Under the pieces are notes generated by a model. It was not told the origin of the DNA. It saw only the letters and a list, made by a program, of their open reading frames with translations, and did not search any database. Of a DNA stretch of 64,000 nucleotides, positions 43,558-53,391 are shown one piece after another; the first letter of the stretch is position 1, and each line of letters begins with the position of its first letter. Origin of the DNA: Vibrio neptunius (GTDB lineage Bacteria; Pseudomonadota; Gammaproteobacteria; Enterobacterales; Vibrionaceae); NCBI GenBank assembly GCA_019339365.1, contig CP079859.1:1736001-1800000 (forward strand). Reading direction: 5' to 3'. Position numbers and translations under genes: made by a program.

Positions 43558-44118
43558 ATGGATACCACTTGCGCATGGGCGATGAATCATGAGCTTGAGC
43601 GTGAATACCACGATAAAGAATGGGGTGTTCCCGTTTATGACGATACGGTATTGTTCGAGTTTATTACTTTAGAGGGAGCCCAAGCAGGATTGAGTTGGAT
43701 CACCATCCTAAAAAAACGCGAAGGCTACCGACAAGCCTTTGCAGACTATGATCTGGATACATTAGCGGCGTATGAGGACGAGCACGCTGAGTATATTGTT
43801 GAAAATTATGATGTGGTTAAGCACAGAGGCAAAATTAAATCCGTGTTCAGTAATGCGCGAGCCGCGAAAGCGCTGATCGAAGAATACGGTAGCTTATCAC
43901 AGGCGTTATGGCAGTTTGTGGATGGCAAGCCTAGGGTCAACCAGTGGCAAGAGATGAGCGAAGTGCCAGCCTCGACAGAGCAGTCAAAAGCCATGAGCAA
44001 ATTCCTGAAAAAGAAAGGCTTCAAATTTGTGGGCGAGACCATTTGCTACGCGTTTATGCAGGCGGTTGGCATGGTCGATGACCACCTGGTGAGTTGTCCT
44101 AAGAAACCCAAGTATTGA
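43558..44118 (+). CDS. tag: DNA-3-methyladenine glycosylase I
   Basis: Tag excises 3-methyladenine from alkylated DNA in base-excision repair. The 186-residue protein starts DTTCAWAMNHELEREYHDKEWGVPVYDD, with a zinc-binding Cys near the N-terminus. It contains FEFITLEGAQAGLSWITILKKREGYR and ends GETICYAFMQAVGMVDDHLVSCPKK, completing the His/Cys zinc site. GAGGAG precedes the ATG. It is a single gene convergent with the lipase foldase gene. Confidence 0.95.
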   Translation: MDTTCAWAMNHELEREYHDKEWGVPVYDDTVLFEFITLEGAQAGLSWITILKKREGYRQAFADYDLDTLAAYEDEHAEYIVENYDVVKHRGKIKSVFSNARAAKALIEEYGSLSQALWQFVDGKPRVNQWQEMSEVPASTEQSKAMSKFLKKKGFKFVGETICYAFMQAVGMVDDHLVSCPKKPKY

Positions 44119-44139
44119 CTGCTTAGACGCATCCTACGA

Positions 44140-44997
44140 CTACAAATTTTGATCATGGATGCGTTCTAATGCCTCGATTCTTCGCCATTGCACAGCGTCG
44201 AAACTTTGTTCTCTCAGATATGCGATTTGAGATTGCTTGTCATCGTCCGATAAGGTGTTGTTAGAAAGGATTACGCTTCTTTGCTGCAAGTAGCTGCCGA
44301 GCTGAGTATTAAACTTTTCACGTTTGGCGTCTAGTTTATCAAGCCTCTCTGCCGCTTCTTCCCCGACTAACTCTACGCGCGTCAAATGTTTGTTTTGTTC
44401 ATCCATTTGAGCCGATTGGTTAAGCCCGATAATGAGCTGATTGTTGCGTTCTGCTTGCTGAATATAGTCAGGTTGGTCGGCTAAGGTCTCTTCTAACCAT
44501 TGCGCTTTTGACTCCGCATCCAAGTTTTGATTGGCTATCGCGAGTTTATCGATCGCGAGCTGGCGTAATCTATTTTCTTCACCAAACAATGTCTGTATCT
44601 GTTCGTCAGTAAAATACTGGCTTTGTAGCGCCATAATCTGCCGATGCAATTGTTCTAGATCGGCTAGGGTGATTTTAAGTGAGGTAAAAGACTCTAAAGT
44701 TGCAAGTTCGGTTTTGTATTGTAAATAGGTCTCGAAGAGTGCTTCATCGACGACTAGACCTGGTTGGTCTTTAGGAAAGCTTTGTATCTGAGCTTTAATT
44801 TGGTCTAACTCTTGTTCACCTAAGCTGCTTAGCGCGTAATCAAACAAGTCTCGACTTGAGGAGGTATCGATCTGGGTATCTCTTTGAGATTGTGATTGGT
44901 TAATCACAGTTTCGCCGTCTTCTTGATTGACAAAATAGACCGCTCCAAGACTCATCGAGGCGATCATCACTGTTGTTATTAGAGCGGTCTTTTTCAT
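44140..44997 (-). CDS. lifO: Lipase chaperone (foldase) LifO
   Basis: LifO is a steric foldase anchored in the inner membrane that folds the secreted lipase in the periplasm before type II secretion. Its 285 residues have an N-terminal membrane anchor (LITTVMIASMSLGAVYFV), then a long helical region with the family motif SSRDLFDYALSSLGE and AAERLDKLDAKREKFNTQ. The gene lies ten bases downstream of the lipase gene, the classic lipase-foldase order. Confidence 0.93.
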   Translation of the reverse strand: MKKTALITTVMIASMSLGAVYFVNQEDGETVINQSQSQRDTQIDTSSSRDLFDYALSSLGEQELDQIKAQIQSFPKDQPGLVVDEALFETYLQYKTELATLESFTSLKITLADLEQLHRQIMALQSQYFTDEQIQTLFGEENRLRQLAIDKLAIANQNLDAESKAQWLEETLADQPDYIQQAERNNQLIIGLNQSAQMDEQNKHLTRVELVGEEAAERLDKLDAKREKFNTQLGSYLQQRSVILSNNTLSDDDKQSQIAYLREQSFDAVQWRRIEALERIHDQNL

Positions 44998-45007
44998 CTT
45001 GTCGTTC

Positions 45008-45943
45008 CTATAAACCTTGAAGTTTCAGGCGATTGGCATGCTGGCGATAAAGGGTAACAGGATCGGTTTCGAATAAATGGTGGATACCTAGCAAGCCATT
45101 GATCTCGTCCAAATGATTCATTTTGTAGTCGTCACGAATAACCTGACCTAAGTGAGTGCTACAAGCCCCAACCAGCCCATCATTAGGCTCATTGAATGCT
45201 AAGCCTAGAATGGTCATTGCGGCATCTGTTGGGTCGAAGATATTGGTAAAGGTAGAGGAACCTGTCCAAGAGTAGTAATAGACCCCATTATCAGCGAGTA
45301 ATTCACCGTTGCCACATTCAGTAGTAGGAATACCTTCAGGGTAGTGTTGGTTGAATGCAAGTGAACCTTCAGTCGTCAATGCATCCAATGAAGCAAGAGG
45401 ATCTTGGTCGAGGTCGCCACCACCAGACAACAGATTAATCAATGTCGTTAGTCCTTCGGCTAGTTTGACTGCCAAGGCCTCTAACCCCGATCCTTCCGGT
45501 ACGGTACCACGAACGAGATCAGCGACTTTAGAGCCTTTGTTGACACCGCCGATACTGGTGACAGAAGCGACAAGATCAGGTCTGACAGATGCCACGTAAC
45601 GCGCAGTAGGACCACCGTGGCTATGTCCGACTAGGTTCACTTTTGCTGCGCCTGTTGCTGAAAGTAAAGTTTCCACTTGTTCAAGCAACTGCTCTCCTCG
45701 AACTTCCGAGCTATTGGTCGCGGAAACTTGGGCGACGTACACCTTTGCACCATCTTTGGTCAATGCGTGAGGAATACCGTAGAAGTAGTCAACGCCTGCC
45801 AAAGTATCAAAGCCGAATAACCCGTGAACTAGCACGATGGGGTGTTGAGTTTGAGTGTAACCACTAGCACCGGATGCGCTGGTTGTTGCTGATAGCCCTA
45901 AACTGAAAATACAGAGCACAGCAAGTATCAGTTTGTGTTTCAA
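45008..45943 (-). CDS. lipA: Secreted triacylglycerol lipase
   Basis: This lipase of Pseudomonas family I has 311 residues. The signal peptide ends at TTSASGA, the oxyanion loop is HPIVLVHGLFGFD, and the nucleophile elbow is GHSHGG (the catalytic Ser). The catalytic Asp is likely in EPNDGLVG (45100-45200 region) and the His in NHLDEINGLLGIHH. I set the start at TTG 45943, because AAGGAGCTAA precedes it and the signal peptide begins there, and not at the in-frame ATG 46066. It depends on the adjacent foldase and the type II secretion system. Confidence 0.9.
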   Translation of the reverse strand: MKHKLILAVLCIFSLGLSATTSASGASGYTQTQHPIVLVHGLFGFDTLAGVDYFYGIPHALTKDGAKVYVAQVSATNSSEVRGEQLLEQVETLLSATGAAKVNLVGHSHGGPTARYVASVRPDLVASVTSIGGVNKGSKVADLVRGTVPEGSGLEALAVKLAEGLTTLINLLSGGGDLDQDPLASLDALTTEGSLAFNQHYPEGIPTTECGNGELLADNGVYYYSWTGSSTFTNIFDPTDAAMTILGLAFNEPNDGLVGACSTHLGQVIRDDYKMNHLDEINGLLGIHHLFETDPVTLYRQHANRLKLQGL

Positions 45944-46125
45944 AATTAGCTCCTTCTGGTTTGACCTCTGATGAGTAACTAAACAGTAGAGCAGAAACTG
46001 ATCTATACGAAATTTGAATGGACAGTAAGCAATAGAATTGTGAATTGGAGATACAAAACAACACAATCAATTAACATATTAATAACATTTTTAATTGATA
46101 AAATGTTCAATAATATCATTAATTT

Positions 46126-46153
46126 AAAAACAAGCCCCTGAGTCAGGGGCTTG
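46126..46153 (-). terminator. Terminator of metC direction
   Basis: CAAGCCCCTGA / TCAGGGGCTTG stem followed on the minus strand by a T-rich TTTTTAAA tract, immediately after the metC stop. Confidence 0.8.
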
Positions 46154-46169
46154 ATTGAATTGGCTAGCG

Positions 46170-47375
46170 TTAAGCCGTCGCGGACTGCTCTAAAATGAGT
46201 GAGTTGTAGCGTTCAAAACCTCGCTCAAGGTCAGCGATCAGATCCTCAACATTCTCCAAACCGATATGCAGGCGGATCAACGTGCCATCGAAGTTTGGAT
46301 TGGCAACGGTTCTCAAGCTGTTGAAGCTTTTTGGTTCGTTTGCCAGAATTAAGCTTTCAAAACCTCCCCAAGAATAGCCCATACTGAAATGCTTCATTCC
46401 ATCAAGTAGTGCTGTAGTAGCCCGTGGGTAGCTGGTTTTGAGTACAAATGAAAACAGGCCATTACCGCCATTGAAATCTCGCTGGTAAAACTCATGACCG
46501 GGACAGCTTTCTAAAGCTGGGTGTCGCACGTGATCGACTTCAGGTCGACTTTGTAACCACTGGGCAACCTTAAGGCTATTTTCAGCATGTTGGCGCAGTC
46601 GGACATCTAGTGTGCGGATACCGCGAAGCCCTAAATAAGCATCATCCGGCGACACACATTGACCCATCAGGTAGCTTTGCTCACGCAGTTGATCCCAATG
46701 CTTTTCGTTGGCGATGGCAGTGCCTAACATGACATCCGAGTGGCCAACAATATACTTAGTCGCCGCTTGAATAGAAATATCAACACCATGTTTAAAAGGC
46801 GAGAAATTCACACCAGCAGCCCAAGTATTGTCGAGCATTACAATGATGTCATGTTCGTGAGCGATCTTGGCTAAGGTCGGAACGTCTTGTACTTCCATAG
46901 TGATAGAGCCAGGTGATTCTAGAAAAAGTACTTTGGTATTAGGCTGAACCAAATCGCGAATACCTTCTCCAATCACAGGGTCGTAATAGGTGGTTTCTAC
47001 TCCCATCTTCTTCATGATCTTGTCACAGAAGTCGCGGGTTGGTTCATAGCAGGTATCAACCATAAGAATATGATCACCCGACTCGACAAAAGAGAGAATC
47101 GCGTTTGAAATCGCCGCTGTGCCACAAGGGTATAAAGCACAACCTGCGCCGCCTTCAACTTCAACCATTGCATCTTGGAAAGCAAAGTGAGTGTTGGTGC
47201 CGCGACGGCCATAAAAGAGTGTTTTGTTTGCGCGGTTAACGGTTGCATGGTGTTTTTCAGCAACCGTATTAAATACGACAGTAGAAGCTCGTTGAACGGG
47301 GGGATTAACGACACCATTGGTCCATTTTTCATCACGACCTGCGGTGACGAGTCTTGTTTGCTTGCCTTCTGACAT
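46170..47375 (-). CDS. metC: Cystathionine beta-lyase
   Basis: MetC is a PLP enzyme of the Cys/Met metabolism family. It cleaves cystathionine to homocysteine, pyruvate and ammonia in methionine synthesis. Across 401 residues it has [23 protein letters not shown] near the start, [40 protein letters not shown] with the PLP lysine (ATKY), and SLGGFES-like [11 protein letters not shown] at the end. Single gene with its own terminator. A gamma-lyase is a less likely alternative given the WGG(F/Y)ES ending. Confidence 0.93.
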   Translation of the reverse strand: MSEGKQTRLVTAGRDEKWTNGVVNPPVQRASTVVFNTVAEKHHATVNRANKTLFYGRRGTNTHFAFQDAMVEVEGGAGCALYPCGTAAISNAILSFVESGDHILMVDTCYEPTRDFCDKIMKKMGVETTYYDPVIGEGIRDLVQPNTKVLFLESPGSITMEVQDVPTLAKIAHEHDIIVMLDNTWAAGVNFSPFKHGVDISIQAATKYIVGHSDVMLGTAIANEKHWDQLREQSYLMGQCVSPDDAYLGLRGIRTLDVRLRQHAENSLKVAQWLQSRPEVDHVRHPALESCPGHEFYQRDFNGGNGLFSFVLKTSYPRATTALLDGMKHFSMGYSWGGFESLILANEPKSFNSLRTVANPNFDGTLIRLHIGLENVEDLIADLERGFERYNSLILEQSATA

Positions 47376-47462
47376 TGGAAGTCCTTACCTGAAAATGCGT
47401 TGCTCTATTTAAAACATGGCAACGCATGAATAGCAAGAGGGGCAAGAGTAAGAAATAACAGA

Positions 47463-48917
47463 TTACAGGAGTGGGTTAAATAGGTAGTAAGTACGCTCTA
47501 AGAAACGTGAATATAGAGAGCGCTTTTTCCATTCCTCTAACTTCACTTGGTGGGAGGTTTGCATATAATTCTCTTGAAGCCAATACATCTCTTTAGTGAA
47601 TGCTTCGTCATCAATAGCTAATGTGAGCTCAAAATTAAGCCAAAGGCTGCGCATGTCCATATTAACGGTTCCTACTAAACAGAACTGTTGGTCAATAACA
47701 ACCGATTTGGTATGCAATAGGCCACCATAAAACTCGTAAATTTCTACACCAGCTTCCATCAACTCAGCATAAAACGCCCTCGAAGCCCATTGGACCATCA
47801 GTGAATCGTTTTTGTGCGGGATAATCAGTTCAACGGAAATGCCTCTTTGCGCCGTCATTTTGAGGGTTTCGAGTAGATCTGCACTGGGTACGAAATAGGG
47901 AGTGGTTATCCTCACGGATTGATTAGCCTGATTAATCGCGAGTGTCAGCACCTGTGAGATCAGATGCTCAGGCATCCCTGGCCCAGAAGGCACAACTTGC
48001 ACTGGATGTTGAGGTTCATTTGGATCCAGCCGGCATTCTGGTAGCTGAGGGAGTGAACGAGAGCCAGTTTCCACTTCCCAATCCCAGCAGTGGATAGCAG
48101 AAAGAACATTTACGGTTGGGCCAGTGACACGGACCATCATATCGATCCATTGTCCGACACCTGACTCTTGTTTGAAGAAAGCTGGGTCAACGAGGTTCAT
48201 TGAACCTGTATAGCCAATATTGTCATCTATAACGATGATCTTGCGGTGTTGACGGAGATCGAGGCGACGCAGAAAAATACGCCAAGGACTCACTTCCAAT
48301 GCTTGCACTACTTCCACACCAGCGGTTTGCATCATCTTGAGCCACGGACTGCGGAAGAAGCGTGGGCTGCCTGCTGAGTCGAGAAGCAGTTTGACGTCCA
48401 CTCCACGCTTTGCAGCCCTTATTAGTGCGGAGGCGACTGAATCGGCAAGTCCACCCGGATGCCAGATGTAAAAAACCATTCTTACGCTTGTTTGCGCACT
48501 CTCAATATCATTAATGATGGAGTGGAGTATTTCAGTCGGTGAACTCTGAAGAGACAGGGTATTGCCACTCAAGGCTGGCAGGCCCAAGCGATTGTTGCAC
48601 AACTCATCAATGCGAGAAATGTGGCGTCCAAAGCTCTTGGTATCATGTGCATGGCATTCATTAAGACTGGAAAACCATTGAGCGAAAGGAGCAAACATCT
48701 CTTTTGCGCGTTCTGCTCTTTTCCGCCCGAGATTCAATTCACCAAATAGGAAGTAGCATCCGACCCCAACAATGGGGATGATGTAGATGATCATTAGCCA
48801 TGCGAGAGAGACGCTAACGGCTCTCCGTTTCAGAACGACGCGCAAAGTCACTCCTGCAACTAGAATCCAGTAAAAGACAATGCCTGCTAATGTGAGGAAG
48901 TGATAGAACTTTTCCAT
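47463..48917 (-). CDS. cls: Cardiolipin synthase
   Basis: This 484-residue phospholipase-D-family enzyme condenses two phosphatidylglycerols to cardiolipin at the inner membrane. Two N-terminal membrane helices (about 8-30 and 38-58) precede two HKD motifs: HRKIIVIDDNIGYTGSMN and HTKSVVIDQQFCLVGTVNMDMRS. The C-terminal YSRFLERTYYLFNPLL is typical of Cls. It is divergent from the NSS transporter gene across a 400-base gap. It is most like ClsA by its transmembrane N-terminus. Confidence 0.94.
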   Translation of the reverse strand: MEKFYHFLTLAGIVFYWILVAGVTLRVVLKRRAVSVSLAWLMIIYIIPIVGVGCYFLFGELNLGRKRAERAKEMFAPFAQWFSSLNECHAHDTKSFGRHISRIDELCNNRLGLPALSGNTLSLQSSPTEILHSIINDIESAQTSVRMVFYIWHPGGLADSVASALIRAAKRGVDVKLLLDSAGSPRFFRSPWLKMMQTAGVEVVQALEVSPWRIFLRRLDLRQHRKIIVIDDNIGYTGSMNLVDPAFFKQESGVGQWIDMMVRVTGPTVNVLSAIHCWDWEVETGSRSLPQLPECRLDPNEPQHPVQVVPSGPGMPEHLISQVLTLAINQANQSVRITTPYFVPSADLLETLKMTAQRGISVELIIPHKNDSLMVQWASRAFYAELMEAGVEIYEFYGGLLHTKSVVIDQQFCLVGTVNMDMRSLWLNFELTLAIDDEAFTKEMYWLQENYMQTSHQVKLEEWKKRSLYSRFLERTYYLFNPLL

Positions 48918-49321
48918 TCAATTTCCTGAATAAATCAATTGGTTGTGCGTAGTGGATGGCTAGCTTAGATATTAAATCCAGTTCACAGCGCCGACAACAA
49001 AATTTCGTTGCTAAATGTTGTTATGAGTAATGTGACATAAGTGGTTAGATAAATATCAGAAATAGAATTATTATGTTATGAAAATGTAAATTGTAGATAA
49101 AAGAGGAGGATTTTGATTAAAAAAGCAGCATTTAAGCATGCTATACCGTGTCGTGGTGGGAATTTATAATTTTTGGGGTTCCAATTTTACTCCCAAACTG
49201 CTTTACTTGCCACAATGTTAGGGTCACTCAGAATTCTAAAAGGTGTAAATAAAAATGCACACTCAACTTTTCGACGCCTAACCTAGCAAACACAACTAAT
49301 GAATTTATTAATGGAGTAACC
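48918..49321. other. Intergenic region between cls and the NSS transporter
   Basis: This 404-base divergent gap is AT-rich and holds no annotated-size gene. It contains a direct/inverted GTTGTT-AACAAC area near 48995-49025, a possible 18-codon TTG-initiated leader frame at 49113-49169 with a strong GAGGAGGA site, and GGAG at 49313 for the transporter start. No riboswitch family was recognised. Confidence 0.4.
49113..49169 (+). CDS. Possible 18-residue leader peptide
   Basis: TTG 49113 is preceded by the near-perfect Shine-Dalgarno GAGGAGGA (49103-49110) but only a two-base spacer. It would encode MIKKAAFKHAIPCRGGNL and stop at 49169, about 150 bases before the transporter gene. The unusually strong ribosome site in a region with no other gene is the only evidence. 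Confidence 0.25.
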   Translation: MIKKAAFKHAIPCRGGNL

Positions 49322-50753
49322 GTGGCTACCAGTACAAGTGCAAAGCCCCGTGATACATGGGGGGTCTAAATTAGGCTTCGTAATGGCCGCAGCAGGTTCT
49401 GCTGTAGGTTTGGGCAATATATGGAAGTTTCCTTACACAGCAGGTGAGAGTGGCGGCGGTGCGTTCGTCGCTATCTATCTGATTTTTGTTATTTTTATCG
49501 GTTTTAGCGTTATGTTGACAGAGTTCGCTATTGGCCGTAAGACAGGTTTATCTGCAGTCGGTGCGTTTAAGTCTACCGATCGTCATTGGACATTTGCTGG
49601 TGTCATCGGTGTTTTCAGTGGCTTGCTTATCATGGGTTTCTACCCAGTAGTAGGCGGTTGGGCACTGGCATACATCTTTAAAGTTGGTGGTGGACTACTC
49701 AATACGCCAGAAGCGATTGGCGATAGTTTTGATGGTTTTATTTCTGACCCTTTCCAGCCATTGATGTGGATGGGTATTTACCTGATGTTTAACATCGCTA
49801 TCGTAATTAAAGGTATTTCTGGCGGTATCGAAAAGGCGGGCAAGATTCTGATGCCACTGCTATTCCTCATCCTGATCGTTGTATCGGTAAAAGGCTTAAT
49901 GCTGCCAGGTGCAATGGCCGGTTTAGAGTTTCTATTTATGCCAGATTTTTCCAAAGTGAATAGCAATGTCGTATTGGCTGCACTAGGTCAGGCGTTTTTC
50001 TCACTAAGTCTCGGTATGGGTTGTATGATGACATACGGTTCTTACCTGAAGAAGAAAGAGAATCTAGTTCAGACGACGGGCATGGTGACAGCAATGGATA
50101 CGGGTGTTGCTATCCTAGCTGGTGTGGCTATGTTCCCAGCGATGTTCGCATTTGGTATGGAGCCCGCAGCCGGTCCTGGTTTAGTGTTTGTTGTTGTTCC
50201 TCAGCTGTTCGCTGAAATGGGTGGTGTTATTGGCCTTATTTTCGCGCTGCTGTTTTTTATCGGTCTCACTGTTGCAGCATTAACATCGTCAGTTTCATTG
50301 CTTGAAGTGGTGGTTTCTTACCTAATCGATGAGAAAGGTATGAAACGACCAATAGCGGTAATCGCAGCCAGCTCAGTCATGGCGGCACTGTGTGTGTTTG
50401 CTTCTCTATCTCTGAATGGTGTAGGTCCAACTCTGTTTGGTTCGGGTGCATTCGACATTTTCGACTTACTGACTGACAAGATCTTCCTAGCCGTTGGTGG
50501 AATGCTGGTATGTATCTTTGCGGGCTGGCGTCTAAGTCGTGCCGAGCTTGAGAAAGAAATCACTAACGACGGTAAAGTACCTTTCCCTCTATTTGGTCTA
50601 TGGTACAACCTAGTGAAATTCGTTATTCCTGTTGCTATCGCAATCGTTGCTTACATGGGCATTAAGTCTGGCTTCGATAGTGGCAAAGGAGAAATCATGT
50701 TACTGGGTATTGGGATCATTGCGCTTGCTGGTCTCTTCTCTAAGAAACTGTAA
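49322..50753 (+). CDS. Sodium-dependent transporter, NSS (SNF) family (frameshifted near start)
   Basis: This neurotransmitter:sodium symporter, LeuT-like, has 476 residues after repair and about eleven to twelve helices. TM1 carries AAAGSAVGLGNIWKFPYTAGESGGGAF, which holds sodium- and substrate-binding residues, and TM6 carries AFFSLSLGMGCMMTYGSYL. It probably imports an amino acid with Na+; the substrate cannot be read. The GTG start at 49322, with GGAG before it, gives MATSTSAKPRDTWGS, but the G6 run at 49359-49364 breaks the frame. Five G restore it. Without repair a GTP-like internal start (49338) would be called. Confidence 0.9.
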
Positions 50754-50776
50754 CGCTGAATCCAGACAAGAGCATA

Positions 50777-50808
50777 AACGGGAAGCCAGTATGGCTTCCC
50801 GTTTTTAT
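50777..50808 (+). terminator. Terminator of the NSS transporter gene
   Basis: ACGGGAAGCCA / TGGCTTCCCGT stem, three-base loop, then TTTTATTT. Confidence 0.9.
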
Positions 50809-50875
50809 TTGCTTATCTACTTATGGAATTCAATCGCGTAACAGGTATACTCATGCGTCCAAAGTGGAGCCCTCT

Positions 50876-51571
50876 ATGTTTGATATCGTTTTTTCTCACT
50901 CAGACTTTGTCGTCATTAACAAACACCCCAATGTTTCAGTTCATAAAGATGATGGCGAAACCATGTTGCTACATGAAGTGGCATTATTTACTGGAGATGA
51001 GCAGCTCTACCTTGTGCATCGATTGGATAAGATGACTTCTGGGCTTCTTTTGCTTGCGCGCAACGCTGCGGCTGCAAGTGAGTTATCGGCACAATTTGCT
51101 CAACGTCGTGTGGAGAAATTCTATTTGGCGATTGGTAGTAAGAAGCCTAAAAAGAAACAAGGGCTTGTCAGTGGTGATATGGAGCGTTCGCGTCGCTCGG
51201 CATGGAAACTGACCAACTCTCATTCAAATCCGGCGATCACGCAGTTTCTTTCAGCTAGCGCGGAACCGGGAGAGCGTTTGTTCTTGTGCAAGCTCCATAC
51301 AGGTAAAACGCATCAAATCAGGGTGGCACTAAAGTCGGTCGGTTCACCTATCGTCGGAGATGCGATTTATACCCCTACCAGTCAATCAGACCGAGGTTAC
51401 CTCCATGCATTTGCACTAGGGTTCGAGTTTCATGAAAAAGCATTCCAGTTTGTTTGTGACCCGAGAGAAAATACTCTGCTTGGCGATAAGTGGCGGCAGG
51501 AAATTGTCAGCCAAGGAATCAATGCTTGGTTGAAACCTTGGGAGCTTTCATGGCCGAAAATCAAAAAATAA
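50876..51571 (+). CDS. RluA-family pseudouridine synthase
   Basis: This 231-residue enzyme isomerises uridine in RNA, probably rRNA or tRNA. The catalytic Asp lies in the RluA motif HRLDKMTSGLLLLAR, and LHTGKTHQIRVALKSVGSPIVGDAIY is the second conserved block. There is no N-terminal S4 domain, so it belongs to the short TIGR01621-like branch; the exact RNA target is unknown. ATG 50876 is chosen because GGAG (50866) fits it, in preference to GTG 50864. It precedes a methyltransferase gene by ten bases, so the two are likely an RNA-modification pair. Confidence 0.9.
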   Translation: MFDIVFSHSDFVVINKHPNVSVHKDDGETMLLHEVALFTGDEQLYLVHRLDKMTSGLLLLARNAAAASELSAQFAQRRVEKFYLAIGSKKPKKKQGLVSGDMERSRRSAWKLTNSHSNPAITQFLSASAEPGERLFLCKLHTGKTHQIRVALKSVGSPIVGDAIYTPTSQSDRGYLHAFALGFEFHEKAFQFVCDPRENTLLGDKWRQEIVSQGINAWLKPWELSWPKIKK

Positions 51572-51581
51572 AGGAACCAGT

Positions 51582-52514
51582 ATGCAGGTTGAACAACTTC
51601 CAACATTCTTTGCTCACATTACGAAACAGTTAGCGAGTACTTCCAATGAAGTTAGGCGTTTATTTCATGGTCGAGGCCGTGTATACCAAGGTTTAGAGCA
51701 GATCACGTGTGATTGGGTCGATTGCCAATTGCTGATCAATATCTTCAAGAGTGTTGACGACGCGTTTCTTGAGCAGCTCAAACAGGGATTGCATGAGCTA
51801 TCTGAGACTGCGCTATGGCAGGAGAAAGGTGTTAAATGTGCGGTTATCCAGCATAGATACAGCGAAGGTGTGCCATCGGAAGTGCTTATCGGTGAACTGA
51901 ACACTAAACCTATTGTGGTTGAGTCAGGACTGAAGTACCAACTCGATATTGGTCGCAACCAGAACTTTGGTTTGTTTCTCGATATGCGCCTAGGTCGAGA
52001 GTGGGTTCAGCAGCATGCTAAACATAAAAATGTTCTTAACTTATTTGCTTATACCTGTGGATTCTCTGTTGCGGCTATTGATGGTGGTGCTGATCAAGTA
52101 GTGAATGTCGACATGGCAAGGTCATCATTGTCGAAAGGGCGAGATAACCATAGATTGAACGAGCACAACCTTAATCAAGTGAAATTTCTCGCTTACGACA
52201 TATTCAAGTCTTGGGGGAAAATCAAAAGATCCGGACCTTATGATCTAGTCATCATCGATCCACCTTCATTTCAAAAAGGCAGCTTTGCGCTAACCAAAGA
52301 CTACAAGAGAATTTTGCGTCGTTTGCCTGAGTTACTCACTGATAAGGGCGAAGTGCTTGCATGTGTGAATTCTCCTCAGGTTAGTAGTGATTTCTTGATT
52401 GAAAGCATGAAGGAAGAAGCGCCAGAACTGAGCTTTGTTCAACGGTTAGATAATCCGCCAGAATTTGCTGATGTTGATAGTGAAGCGGCGCTTAAAGTGA
52501 TGCTGTTTCGCTAA
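51582..52514 (+). CDS. Class I SAM-dependent methyltransferase (RlmK/RlmI-like)
   Basis: This 310-residue Rossmann-fold methyltransferase has SAM-binding NLFAYTCGFSVAAIDGGADQVVNVD (about 150-175) and the catalytic motif IIDPPSFQ typical of rRNA methyltransferases of the RlmI/RlmK type. DIGRNQNFGLFLDMRLGREW precedes it. The target is probably 23S rRNA, but it lacks the THUMP/RlmL part of the RlmKL fusion. It begins ten bases after the pseudouridine synthase gene with AAGGAACC as ribosome site. Confidence 0.88.
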   Translation: MQVEQLPTFFAHITKQLASTSNEVRRLFHGRGRVYQGLEQITCDWVDCQLLINIFKSVDDAFLEQLKQGLHELSETALWQEKGVKCAVIQHRYSEGVPSEVLIGELNTKPIVVESGLKYQLDIGRNQNFGLFLDMRLGREWVQQHAKHKNVLNLFAYTCGFSVAAIDGGADQVVNVDMARSSLSKGRDNHRLNEHNLNQVKFLAYDIFKSWGKIKRSGPYDLVIIDPPSFQKGSFALTKDYKRILRRLPELLTDKGEVLACVNSPQVSSDFLIESMKEEAPELSFVQRLDNPPEFADVDSEAALKVMLFR

Positions 52515-52599
52515 GTGCACTGAAATCTTTGTCATTCCATCTTGACCTCAACTTAACTTGAGCTTCTATGCTGAAGTCAGATTCACTTCAGTTGGGAGA

Positions 52600-52755
52600 A
52601 TGCAGTTGCAGAATGACTACACCAAGGAATTAACAAAGAAAACATTTCAGGAAGAGCCTGCATTGGAATACCAATCTATGCCGAAACGTCAGTTTCATGT
52701 TCCGAGTTTCTTGTCCGGATTGTTGGTCGCAGTGTTGATCAATTTTGTCTTCTAA
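52600..52755 (+). CDS. Small membrane-anchored protein of unknown function
   Basis: The 51-residue protein has a polar N-terminus (MQLQNDYTKELTKKTFQEEPALEYQS) and a single C-terminal hydrophobic segment (FLSGLLVAVLINFVF) that could anchor it in the inner membrane as a tail-anchored protein. GGGAGA lies a suitable distance before ATG 52600. The stop codon overlaps the terminator stem. I do not recognise a family. An in-frame TTG at 52558 would extend it, but without an equally good ribosome site. Confidence 0.6.
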   Translation: MQLQNDYTKELTKKTFQEEPALEYQSMPKRQFHVPSFLSGLLVAVLINFVF

Positions 52756-52780
52756 AAAAGGTCGCTAAGCGACCTTTTTT
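52754..52780. terminator. Bidirectional terminator
   Basis: AAAAAAGGTCGC-TAA-GCGACCTTTTTT perfect stem with A/T runs at both ends, between the small membrane protein gene and convergent ynjF-like gene. Confidence 0.92.
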
Positions 52781-52785
52781 AATGT

Positions 52786-53391
52786 CTATTTCAGGGTATG
52801 GAAACCTGAATAGATGCGAGTAAAGGTCGTGAACCAGCAGGCTGTACCAAACAGGTATGCAATGATGGCAAAGTGCTGCGGAAAAAGACAAAACGCAATG
52901 AAACACGCTATGGTTTCAGTGCCCTCAGTCAGCCCACTCATATAATAAAGGGATTTGTTTTTATAAACAGGATTCTCAATTCCGCGCTTCCCTGCCATGA
53001 CGGCAAAAGCAAGAAAACTGCAGCCAGTACCAATGAATGAGAAAATGAGAAAGGCGCCCGCTACCGCGTTTTGCTCTGGATTAGCAACCACAAAGCCAAA
53101 TGGGATCAGAGAGTAAAACAGGAAGTCGAGGCTTATATCGAGGAACCCACCGGCATCTGTGATGCCTTGACGCCGAGCTAACGCGCCATCCAAACCATCA
53201 AACACTCGGTTAATAACGATCAACACAAGTGCCAGCTCGTATTGCTCAAAGCACAGAGCGGGAAACGCCAGACACCCAAGAAGAAAACCACTTAGCGTCG
53301 TTTGGTTTGCGGTCACACCGAGTTTATCCAATCCAGCGGCTGCAATGGCCAAAGGAGAACGAATGATTTTGATACTAAATCTATCAAGCAT
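52786..53391 (-). CDS. ynjF: CDP-alcohol phosphatidyltransferase family protein (YnjF-like)
   Basis: This 201-residue inner-membrane enzyme has about five to six hydrophobic segments. The CDP-alcohol phosphotransferase motif DGLDGALARRQGITDAGGFLDISLD is complete, with all four metal-binding Asp residues. It should transfer a phosphatidyl or other phosphoalcohol group from a CDP-linked donor. The acceptor is unknown. Its start overlaps the ABC ATPase gene by eight bases, mirroring E. coli ynjF, which ends the ynj operon. A link between lipid head-group synthesis and the importer is suggested by this conserved linkage but unproven. Confidence 0.85.
   Translation of the reverse strand: MLDRFSIKIIRSPLAIAAAGLDKLGVTANQTTLSGFLLGCLAFPALCFEQYELALVLIVINRVFDGLDGALARRQGITDAGGFLDISLDFLFYSLIPFGFVVANPEQNAVAGAFLIFSFIGTGCSFLAFAVMAGKRGIENPVYKNKSLYYMSGLTEGTETIACFIAFCLFPQHFAIIAYLFGTACWFTTFTRIYSGFHTLK

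Noticed and set aside
45008..46066. Lipase start at ATG 46066
   Set aside because: The extra N-terminal residues are not signal-like, and a strong AAGGAG site directly precedes TTG 45943, where the signal peptide begins.
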